Below are positions 57,133-64,000 of a DNA stretch of 64,000 nucleotides, piece by piece. The DNA lies in assembly GCF_009498525.1 (NCBI RefSeq), contig NZ_QSNT01000002.1:1116001-1180000 (forward strand). Reading direction: 5' to 3'. The notes beneath the pieces are model-generated. The model searched no databases, was not told the DNA's origin, and worked only from the letters and a program-made list of their open reading frames with translations. Positions within the stretch are counted from its first letter, which is position 1. Each line of letters starts with the position of its first letter. Source of the DNA: Rhizobium sp. ICMP 5592 (GTDB taxonomy: Bacteria > Pseudomonadota > Alphaproteobacteria > Rhizobiales > Rhizobiaceae). Position numbers and translations under genes: made by a program.

Positions 57133-58476
57133 TCACAATTCTCGCGCCGAAATTGTCCCGATCCCATTGATATAACTTGCCAGCTTCATGCCGGCATTGA
57201 TGAAATACATCGGGTCGATCGGGTGGCCATTCTCCCGGACTTCGTAATGCAGATGTGTACCGGTCGAGCGCCCGGTGCTACCGGCCAGACCGACGGCGTC
57301 GCCGGTCTTCACCGTATCGCCGGCCTTGACCAGCAGCGCTTCCATGTGGCCGTAACGTGTCGAGATGCCATCGCCGTGGTCGATCTCCACCATGTTGCCA
57401 TAGCCGCCCGTCCAGCCGGCGGAAACGACCTTGCCTGGCGCTGTCGCCTTGACCTTTTCGCCCGGGCTGAAATGAAAATCGGTGCCCGTGTGCAGCGCCA
57501 GCTTGCCGAAAAAAGGATCCTTGCGATTGCCGAAAGGGCTGGTGATCAGCTTGCCCGGTGCGGGATTGCGGAATGGCAGACTTTCGGCCGCGCCACGCAC
57601 CGTCTCGAGACGAGTCAGGGCCGTATCGAGATCGGCCATGGATTGTTCGAACTGATCGACATTCTCGGGCGCGACATAGGGGCCGCCGACGCCTTCGTCG
57701 TCATTGGCGTCCTTGCTGGCGACGCTCGCCGTCACGGTGGGAACCTTGATGCCGACATTCTGCATGATCGACTGGATGTTGTCGGCTGTATCGGCGGCAC
57801 CGGTTGTCAGCCGCTGCACGCGAGTCAATTGATCCTGCTCGATATGCTTCAGCGACAGTGTCACCCTGGAGAATACTCGGTCGGCGCGGTCGGCGACTGT
57901 CTCGGGGGCGGGAACATAGGCGAGGGTGGAATTGTCGGGGGTGGCATCGGCGGGCTTGCCGCTCGACAGAAGCGTCTCGATTGCCTTGAGGCCGCCGGTC
58001 AATTCCGCATGGTCACCCTTGTCTCCCCGATTGCCGGTGGTCGCGGCATTGGCACCCTTCTCCATCAGCCCGGAATTCTCGGCGCGGTCGAGCAGCGCAT
58101 CGAGCTTGCCGTGGCGCGAGGACAGCGCCTGCTGCTGCTCCATCAGCTTGTCGACTTTTTTCTCGACGACCTGCTGGTCGAGAAGCTGGCGCGAGGTGAC
58201 CCGATCGACCTGGGCGCGCAGCGCGGCGATACGGTCTTCATAATCATATTGCATGCGCGCCTGCCGGGCCATGGTGGCGCCGATCAGGTCGTCGCGCAGC
58301 ACGAGATAGGAGGTCGCCAGGAGATAGCCGATCGAAAAGATGCCGATGAGACAGACGGCAAGTGCTGCCATCCACGGACGGACGGTCATGTGACGCACCG
58401 TATCGCCGCTTGCCACGATGATGGTGTGACATTGCTTCTGTTTGCCGAAAACCCGGTTCTGAGGCTTCGTTGTCAC
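57133..58476 (-). CDS. M23 (LytM) metallopeptidase with coiled coil
   Basis: The 447-residue protein has a transmembrane helix (about residues 35-57), a long coiled-coil region (about 75-165, 195-290) and a C-terminal LytM domain with the zinc ligands in HTGTDF and GTHLHYEVREN (H408, H410), plus the HGDGISTRYGHM strand. All four metal residues are present, so it may cut peptidoglycan cross-links; homologues regulate cell separation or are EnvC/NlpD-like activators. Start GTG 58476 has GGGAG 10 nt upstream. Confidence 0.87.
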   Translation of the reverse strand: MTTKPQNRVFGKQKQCHTIIVASGDTVRHMTVRPWMAALAVCLIGIFSIGYLLATSYLVLRDDLIGATMARQARMQYDYEDRIAALRAQVDRVTSRQLLDQQVVEKKVDKLMEQQQALSSRHGKLDALLDRAENSGLMEKGANAATTGNRGDKGDHAELTGGLKAIETLLSSGKPADATPDNSTLAYVPAPETVADRADRVFSRVTLSLKHIEQDQLTRVQRLTTGAADTADNIQSIMQNVGIKVPTVTASVASKDANDDEGVGGPYVAPENVDQFEQSMADLDTALTRLETVRGAAESLPFRNPAPGKLITSPFGNRKDPFFGKLALHTGTDFHFSPGEKVKATAPGKVVSAGWTGGYGNMVEIDHGDGISTRYGHMEALLVKAGDTVKTGDAVGLAGSTGRSTGTHLHYEVRENGHPIDPMYFINAGMKLASYINGIGTISAREL

Positions 58477-58593
58477 CGAGAATCTCCCAATCGATGCATT
58501 CTCGCATCCATTGTGGAAGTAGACGGATTTATGGTTAATGATTGCTTTACGCTGCGCTATTAGAAAATTGAAAAGTCCTTGTGTTTTAGTATG

Positions 58594-59439
58594 TTATGCA
58601 TTGCTTGTGGATGTAAGCGAGCGATAGAATGACGGCGTCAAGCCAGCTTCGGCGCGGGCGATGTCATTGAACGGCGCTTTCAGCGAACCACGGAAATTCG
58701 ATCGCACCAGTTCCTGGAAGGTACGAGCGGGATCGCGTCTTTCGCGAGCGCAGAGAAAGCGGAACCATTTGGCGCCGACGGCCACATGGCCTTTCTCGTC
58801 ATTGTAGATGACATCGAGCACGGCGGCGCTTTCCATGTCGCCCGTTTCCCGCATCTTCGCCTGCAGCGCCGGCGTCACGTCGAGGCCGCGCGCCTCGAGA
58901 ATGAGCGGGACGACGGCGAGGCGAGCAGTCAGATCGGTGCGGGTCGCGTGCGCGGCCTGCCACAGGCCGTCATGGGCCGGCAGATCGCCATAGTCGGCGC
59001 CGAGATCGCGCAGGCGGGCGCGCACCATCTTGAAATGCTTGGCCTCCTCGAAGGCGACCTGCATCCAGCCATCGAAAAAGGAATTGGGCACCGGGCCGGT
59101 GGCAAAGCGCGCGACGATATCGAGCGCCAGGTCGACCGCATTCAGCTCGATATGGGCGATGGCATGCAGCAGCGCGATACGGCCTTGCAGCGTGTGCAAC
59201 GAGCGCTTCTTCATGTGCTTCGGCGGCACCAGTTCCGGCTTCTCCGGCCGACCGGGACGATCGGCGAGCGGCGGATCGAGCGGCGAGCGCAGCGACAGGG
59301 TGCGAGCGAACCAGCGGGTGGCCGTCTCCTGCGCAAGGCTCGTTTTGCGGTCGAGATCGACTGAGCGAATGGCGGCGATGGCGCCGCCCCGCAGTGACGT
59401 GATCGTCTCGATGCCCGCCGGTTCAGGCATCGTCATCAA
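58594..59439 (-). CDS. DUF455 ferritin-like protein
   Basis: The 281-residue protein has ferritin-like di-iron residues: AHIELNAVDLALDIVARF, VAFEEAKHFKMVRARL, PLILEARGLDVTPALQAKM and VIYNDEKGHVAVGAKWF. The E-x-x-H pairs suggest a di-iron carboxylate enzyme related to tRNA hydroxylase MiaE or a ferritin relative; the function of DUF455 is unknown. Its start overlaps the bcp stop by 4 bp, so the two genes are cotranslated. Confidence 0.85.
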   Translation of the reverse strand: MMTMPEPAGIETITSLRGGAIAAIRSVDLDRKTSLAQETATRWFARTLSLRSPLDPPLADRPGRPEKPELVPPKHMKKRSLHTLQGRIALLHAIAHIELNAVDLALDIVARFATGPVPNSFFDGWMQVAFEEAKHFKMVRARLRDLGADYGDLPAHDGLWQAAHATRTDLTARLAVVPLILEARGLDVTPALQAKMRETGDMESAAVLDVIYNDEKGHVAVGAKWFRFLCARERRDPARTFQELVRSNFRGSLKAPFNDIARAEAGLTPSFYRSLTSTSNA

Positions 59440-59918
59440 AGTTCCTTCACGGCAGCCAGGACTTCATCAGCATGGCCGGACACCTTGACCTTATCCCAGA
59501 TGCGCGCGATTCGGCCGTCTGCCCCGATCAGGAAGGTCGAACGGACGACACCCATATAGGTCCGGCCATACATGCTCTTCTCCTGCCAGACGCCGTAGGC
59601 CTCGGCCGCCGTCTTTTCTTCATCGGAGGCAAGGGGAACGGACAGGTCGTATTTTTTCACGAACTTGTCATGGCTCTTGACCGAATCCGGCGACATGCCG
59701 ACGATCGAGGCGCCGGCCTTTTCAAAGTCGGCTTTGAGCGCGGTGAAGGCGATCGATTCCGTGGTGCAGGCGGACGTGTTGTCCTTGGGATAAAAGAAGA
59801 TCACCAGCGGCTTGCCGGCAAAGTCTGCAAGGCTTATGCGGCCACCGCCATCGCGCGGAAGATCGAAATCCGGTGCTTTGTCGCCGATTGCTAATTCAAC
59901 CGCTGGGGTTTTGGTCAC
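59436..59918 (-). CDS. bcp: Bcp-type peroxiredoxin, 1-Cys form
   Basis: The 160-residue protein has the AhpC/TSA fold with peroxidatic C51 in FYPKDNTSACTTESIAF. The second cysteine used by 2-Cys Bcp proteins five residues later is absent and no other Cys occurs, so it is a 1-Cys peroxiredoxin. It reduces peroxides with a thiol donor. GTG 59918 is chosen: GAAAGG lies 7 nt before it and the start then matches the family. The ORF is open to 59969. It is divergent from the AsmA-like gene. Confidence 0.9.
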   Translation of the reverse strand: MTKTPAVELAIGDKAPDFDLPRDGGGRISLADFAGKPLVIFFYPKDNTSACTTESIAFTALKADFEKAGASIVGMSPDSVKSHDKFVKKYDLSVPLASDEEKTAAEAYGVWQEKSMYGRTYMGVVRSTFLIGADGRIARIWDKVKVSGHADEVLAAVKEL

Positions 59919-60048
59919 GGGAAAACCTTTCTTTTGCCGGTATTTTAGATGACACTGGGCATCAGCCATATATACTGTACCGGTATGCCGTCCACATCGG
60001 ACGCAGCGTCACCAACAAAATTGCGAAAAACGAAAGGGACGCACGGGA

Positions 60049-63000
60049 GTGATCCGAGGCGAAAAGATTATATTCCGCAAGAAGGATCTCGTCTCACTCG
60101 ACCACTTGCCTTCCGCTCAGGTCGACGATCCCATGATCGTGCATGTGCCGGAGCCTGCCCGCCGCAGCCGCTCCCATGTCTGGCACGTCTGCCGCATCAC
60201 TCTAGTCTTCATCACCTTCCTTGTCCTGATCGGCGGGGCGCTTGTCGCCACCATCGAGAGTGGCATTTTCGACCAGCCTCTGTCGCAGAAAGCGCAGTCG
60301 GCACTCGATCAGGCGATCGGCCCGCGCTATAAGGCGGAGGTCGGCTCGACCGTCGTCCGGTTCACGCCGAGCCTGAGGCTGGCGCTCGAGGCCCACGACG
60401 TCAATGTGGTCGACCAGGAAAGCGGCAAGCACCTGTCGACCATGTCCTCGGTCAGCATGGAGCTGGATCCCCTGGCGCTTGTCGAAGGTCGCGTCGAGGT
60501 AGCCAATGTTTCGGCCGAAGGCATCGCGCTCGATACCTCGTTGCTGCCGCAAGGCGATCCTGTCGATCTGACGGCGTTGCGCGTCGACGCCCTGCCGCAG
60601 GCGCTGAATTCAGCCTTTGACAATCTGGATTTCCTGGAACGCTTCGTTCAGCGCGGCGGTACGAACTCGGTGCGTATTTCCGGCTTTGCCGTCAAGCTTG
60701 CGCGGCACGAAGGAGAGCCGATCTCGCTCGTGGTGGATAATCTCACCTTCGAACGCAGTGGTCCGACGGCATTGCATCTCTATGGAGAGGTTGCCGTCAA
60801 CGGCTCCCTGGCGACGCTGGATGTGGTTGCCGATCAGCAAGAGACCGGCCATAGCTCTTCGCTGACGGCGAAACTTGCCAATGTCGACCTGAAGCCGTTG
60901 ACCATGGTCTATGACCAGAACGGCACGCCGCGCCAGGGCATCATGAGCCTCGCCGGCATGACGGTCACCGCGGTGCGCGGCGGCGAAGGTGTCGATCCGA
61001 AGCTCAGCGCTTCCATCGATATCCAGCCAGGTACGCTGTACATGGACCGCGATAAGCAGGACCTGACGCAGGCCAATATCAACCTGGCCTATGACTTCGC
61101 GCGCCAGAAGCTTGAGATCGTACAGTCGAAGGCCCAGTTCGTCGGCACAATCGTACCCTTCTCCGGCGCTCTCATCGATCTTGACCGCATCGATACCAAC
61201 GCCGGCAAGGGCTTCGGTATCGATTTCCTGATCCGCGGCGGCACCGCGGCCTCCTCGATTTCCGGCGAACAGCCGGTCAGCTTCGACGGGCAGGCGACAG
61301 GACGCTTCCTGGCGGCGACTAAGGAACTTCAATTCGAGAATATCGGCATCTCGACGCCGCTTGGCGCGTTGTTCGGCTCGCTGCATATGAAACTCGGCGA
61401 CAGCTCGCCGGAAATCAGCTTCGGCGGCCGCGCCGACAAGCTGGATACCACCGCGATCAAGCAGCTCTGGCCGTTCTGGATGGCTTCCAAGCCGCGCGTC
61501 TGGGTGGAGAGCAATCTCTTTGGCGGCACGGTGACCAATGCGGTCATCTCGGTTTTCATCCCCGCCGGACGGCTGAGGGAGGCTGCGCAAACGGGCAAGT
61601 TGCAGCTCGGAAAGGATGAGCTGCACATCGCCTTCGATATCGACAACACCCGTCTCGATGTACCCGGTGAAATCCCGCCGCTGCGCGATACCAAGGCACA
61701 TTTCGACCTGACAGGCCCGACGATGAGCGTCGATATCGCGAGCGCGACCTCCTATTTTTCCAGCGGCCGGTCGGTGACGCTGACCGACAGCAATTTCTCG
61801 ATCCCGTCAGCCTATGACAAGCCGCTGATGGCGCAGCTTAATCTTGCAATATCCGGTACAGGCGATGCGATCGGCGAGCTGCTGACCTATAAGCCGCTGG
61901 AAGTGCTGCAGAGAACTGAATTCAAGCCGGAGAACTTCAACGGCAAGATCGCGGCCCATGTTGATGCGACAATCGGCCTGATCAGCGATCAGAAGCCGCC
62001 GCCTCCCGTCTGGAAGGCCAACCTGCAGCTTAGCAATGTCGACGTGCTGAAGCCGATGAACAATCGTAAGGTCACGAATCTTACGGGGAGCATCGATGCC
62101 GATCCTCAGGCCGTGCATCTGAATGCTCAGGCCCAGATCGATGGCATTCCCGCACAGATCGATATGGTCGAGCCAACGGACAGCAAATCGCCGGCCAAAC
62201 GCAGCCGCGTGATCACGGCCACACTGACGGACGCGCAACGCAATTCCGTTGTCCCTGGCCTCAACGACATCATAGACGGCCCGGTCAAGCTTGAGCTCAC
62301 GCGCATCGATGAAGATCGTCAGGCCGTGAAGATCGATCTCGGCAAGGCGGCCCTGACTGTGCCGTGGGTCGGCTGGTCGAAGGGCAGCGGTATTCCGGCC
62401 ACTGCTCAGTTCGAGGCCTCCGGGCCGGACAGCCAGACGGCGCTGAAGAATTTCGTCCTCAAGGGCGATGGCTTTGGTGTCAGCGGCGATCTCGTCGTCA
62501 GCAAGGGCGGCCTGACATCAGCCAATTTCAGCAACGTCAAGCTCTCGGCGCTTGATGATTTCGCACTGTCGGTCAAGCACGGCAAGAGCGGTGGCTATGA
62601 CATATCGGTTTCCGGCAATTCGGCAGACCTGCGGCCGGTTCTCGCACGGCTGAAGGCTTCGTCGAGCGGAGGAAATGGCGGCAGCGCGGATGATTCATCC
62701 AGCGCGACGGTCCGCGCCAATATCGACAAGGTCATCGGTTTCAACGACGAATCGATCCGCAATCTCAAGGGCGTTTATTCCGTCTCCGGCGGGCACATTG
62801 TCGCGGCGGATTTTTCCGGGCTTACCGATAGCGGTGAAGCCGTCGTCAGCCAGATGAGCAAGGGCGGCGGCAGCGGCACCATTCGCATCACCAGCGGCGA
62901 TGCCGGCGCAGTGGCGCGCTTTGCCGACCTCTACAAGCATCTGAAGGGCGGCCTTCTCAATCTGTCGCTGCGCTCTACGGGCGCGGATGCGTGGGATGGT

Positions 63001-63468
63001 TCGCTGGATATCCGCAACTTCGCGATCATCGACGAAAAGAAGCTCTCGACCATTGTTTCCACGCCGAGTGGCAAGAACGGCAAGAGCCTGAATTCTGCCG
63101 TCAAACAGAATATCGACACGCAGTCGCAAAGTTTCGAGCGCGGTTTCGCGCGGTTGGTGTTCCGCAGCGGCGCACTCTCGGTGGAAAACGGCGTCGTGCG
63201 CGGCTCGCAGGTGGGCGCAACCTTCCAGGGAACGGTCAAGGACGCCAAAGGCAATATGGACCTGACGGGCACATTCATGCCCGCCTATGGCCTCAACCGG
63301 CTGTTCGCAGAAGTTCCGATCGTCGGCTTCATCCTCGGCAACGGCAGCGACCGCGGCCTGATCGGCATTACCTTCCGGGTGACCGGCACGATCGAAAAAT
63401 CGAGCATGCAGATCAACCCGCTGTCGATCATCGCGCCGGGTGTTTTCCGGCAGATCTTTGAGTTTTGA
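60049..63468 (+). CDS. Large AsmA/YhdP-family protein (DUF3971)
   Basis: The 1139-residue protein has one transmembrane helix (about residues 49-71, ITLVFITFLVLIGGALVATI) and a very long beta-rich periplasmic part typical of AsmA-like proteins, with the family C-terminus FILGNGSDRGLIGITFRVTGTIEKSSMQINPLSIIAPGVFRQIFEF. AsmA-like proteins such as YhdP and TamB are thought to bridge membranes and move phospholipids to the outer membrane. Start GTG 60049; a later ATG (60133, MIVHVPEPARRSR) also precedes the helix. Confidence 0.87.
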   Translation: MIRGEKIIFRKKDLVSLDHLPSAQVDDPMIVHVPEPARRSRSHVWHVCRITLVFITFLVLIGGALVATIESGIFDQPLSQKAQSALDQAIGPRYKAEVGSTVVRFTPSLRLALEAHDVNVVDQESGKHLSTMSSVSMELDPLALVEGRVEVANVSAEGIALDTSLLPQGDPVDLTALRVDALPQALNSAFDNLDFLERFVQRGGTNSVRISGFAVKLARHEGEPISLVVDNLTFERSGPTALHLYGEVAVNGSLATLDVVADQQETGHSSSLTAKLANVDLKPLTMVYDQNGTPRQGIMSLAGMTVTAVRGGEGVDPKLSASIDIQPGTLYMDRDKQDLTQANINLAYDFARQKLEIVQSKAQFVGTIVPFSGALIDLDRIDTNAGKGFGIDFLIRGGTAASSISGEQPVSFDGQATGRFLAATKELQFENIGISTPLGALFGSLHMKLGDSSPEISFGGRADKLDTTAIKQLWPFWMASKPRVWVESNLFGGTVTNAVISVFIPAGRLREAAQTGKLQLGKDELHIAFDIDNTRLDVPGEIPPLRDTKAHFDLTGPTMSVDIASATSYFSSGRSVTLTDSNFSIPSAYDKPLMAQLNLAISGTGDAIGELLTYKPLEVLQRTEFKPENFNGKIAAHVDATIGLISDQKPPPPVWKANLQLSNVDVLKPMNNRKVTNLTGSIDADPQAVHLNAQAQIDGIPAQIDMVEPTDSKSPAKRSRVITATLTDAQRNSVVPGLNDIIDGPVKLELTRIDEDRQAVKIDLGKAALTVPWVGWSKGSGIPATAQFEASGPDSQTALKNFVLKGDGFGVSGDLVVSKGGLTSANFSNVKLSALDDFALSVKHGKSGGYDISVSGNSADLRPVLARLKASSSGGNGGSADDSSSATVRANIDKVIGFNDESIRNLKGVYSVSGGHIVAADFSGLTDSGEAVVSQMSKGGGSGTIRITSGDAGAVARFADLYKHLKGGLLNLSLRSTGADAWDGSLDIRNFAIIDEKKLSTIVSTPSGKNGKSLNSAVKQNIDTQSQSFERGFARLVFRSGALSVENGVVRGSQVGATFQGTVKDAKGNMDLTGTFMPAYGLNRLFAEVPIVGFILGNGSDRGLIGITFRVTGTIEKSSMQINPLSIIAPGVFRQIFEF

Positions 63469-63501
63469 GGAAATAAGCGACGAGCCGGGAGCCGAAGTGG
63501 C

Positions 63502-63906
63502 ATGAACCAGAACATTGCTCACATTGCCATTGTCGTTCGAGACTATGACGATGCGATCGACTTCTATGTGAACAAGCTCGGGTTCGTCCTGGTTGAGGAC
63601 AGCTATCAGCCTGAGCAGGACAAGCGCTGGGTTGTCGTCAAACCAAAGGGCGATGGCGCGGCCTCGCTGCTGCTTGCGCGGGCCTCTTCATCCCATCAGG
63701 AGAATTATATTGGCGACCAGGCCGGAGGACGGGTGTTCCTGTTTCTCCAGACCGATGATTTCTGGCGTGACTATGCCGTCTATCTCGAAAAAGGGATCGA
63801 CTTCACGCGGGAGCCGAAGCAGGCGGACTACGGGATTGTTGCGGTCTTCAAGGATCTTTACGGCAATCTGTGGGATCTCGTGCAGTTCACCGATGGACGG
63901 TCGTGA
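63502..63906 (+). CDS. VOC-family (glyoxalase/bleomycin resistance) protein
   Basis: The 134-residue protein spans two beta-alpha-beta-beta-beta units: IAHIAIVVRDYDDAIDFYVNKLGFVLVED and VAVFKDLYGNLWDLVQF, with the metal ligands of the glyoxalase I fold possibly at His7 and Glu/Asp positions. It may bind a metal and catalyse isomerisation or sequester an antibiotic; substrate unknown. It starts 33 nt after the AsmA-like gene. A strong terminator follows at 63931. Confidence 0.87.
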   Translation: MNQNIAHIAIVVRDYDDAIDFYVNKLGFVLVEDSYQPEQDKRWVVVKPKGDGAASLLLARASSSHQENYIGDQAGGRVFLFLQTDDFWRDYAVYLEKGIDFTREPKQADYGIVAVFKDLYGNLWDLVQFTDGRS

Positions 63907-63930
63907 GACCGGATTTCTACGGAGATGGAA

Positions 63931-63965
63931 TGAAAATGGCCGGTGCAATGCGCCGGCCATTTTCA
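63931..63965 (+). terminator. Terminator after the VOC gene
   Basis: TGAAAATGGCCGG (63931-63943) pairs perfectly with CCGGCCATTTTCA (63953-63965) around a 9-nt loop, with the U-rich end in the descending arm. It is 25 nt after the stop. Confidence 0.85.
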
Positions 63966-64000
63966 TTCGGTTGATGTTTGCCCGCTCAAGCTGCCGGGCG

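Overview
The window looks like a chromosomal core segment of a Rhizobiaceae alphaproteobacterium, most likely Rhizobium. It is GC-rich, densely coded and almost entirely made of housekeeping genes. Pointers to this group are a full-length CckA hybrid kinase, a single-cysteine DksA-type protein, a recA operator of the TTG-N11-CAA form known from Rhizobium etli, a FliO-like protein beside cckA, and the pur/bolA/grxD neighbourhood. I see no rRNA or tRNA gene, CRISPR array, prophage or insertion sequence.

Layout. 1-4 kb: a YcjX-type GTPase (cut by the window edge), a SixA-type phosphatase, a DksA-like regulator and a FliO-like protein. 4-8 kb: cckA, then a second-type tryptophanyl-tRNA synthetase preceded by a structured leader with a short Trp-codon ORF. 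8-17 kb: pseudouridine catabolism (psuK-psuG), recA, alaS, an AraC/GyrI-like regulator, a glutathione transferase and icd. 17-23 kb: trmJ-murI-GNAT, an FMN-dependent alpha-hydroxy-acid dehydrogenase and a HerA-like ATPase. 23-28 kb: a vapBC toxin-antitoxin pair, rpsD, glsA, ttcA and two tandem inositol-monophosphatase paralogues. 28-32 kb: a class III cyclase with a membrane tail and two tandem Bcr/CflA-type exporters. 32-47.3 kb: a dispersed minus-strand purine/Fe-S neighbourhood (grxD, bolA, purL, purQ, purS, purC, purB) interrupted by accessory genes: a membrane hydrolase, a PagL-like lipid A deacylase, a MocR regulator with a DUF1127 protein, a threonine-dehydratase-like enzyme, a lipoprotein, an RBBP9-type hydrolase, a DUF2189 protein and an iron-permease-family protein. 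47-49 kb: rpe and a periplasmic binding protein. 49-55 kb: a tightly packed CoxD/CoxE/XdhC/molybdenum-cofactor operon with no molybdenum hydroxylase beside it, then TfoX-N and Nudix proteins. 55-64 kb: an RhlE-type helicase, an M23 peptidase, a DUF455 protein coupled to a 1-Cys Bcp peroxiredoxin, a very large AsmA/YhdP-like protein and a VOC protein.

The most notable signal is the leader of the second TrpRS gene (6769-6931). A 16-residue ORF with two adjacent Trp codons overlaps a hairpin, and downstream arms can pair in competing ways around the trpS Shine-Dalgarno. That is the architecture of a tryptophan-sensing attenuator, and it has no obvious U-tract terminator, so control may act on translation. 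The second most notable is the molybdenum-hydroxylase maturation operon, which encodes a MoeA-like/MobA-like fusion and sits apart from any client enzyme. All functions are read from sequence motifs and knowledge of the families; no database search was run.
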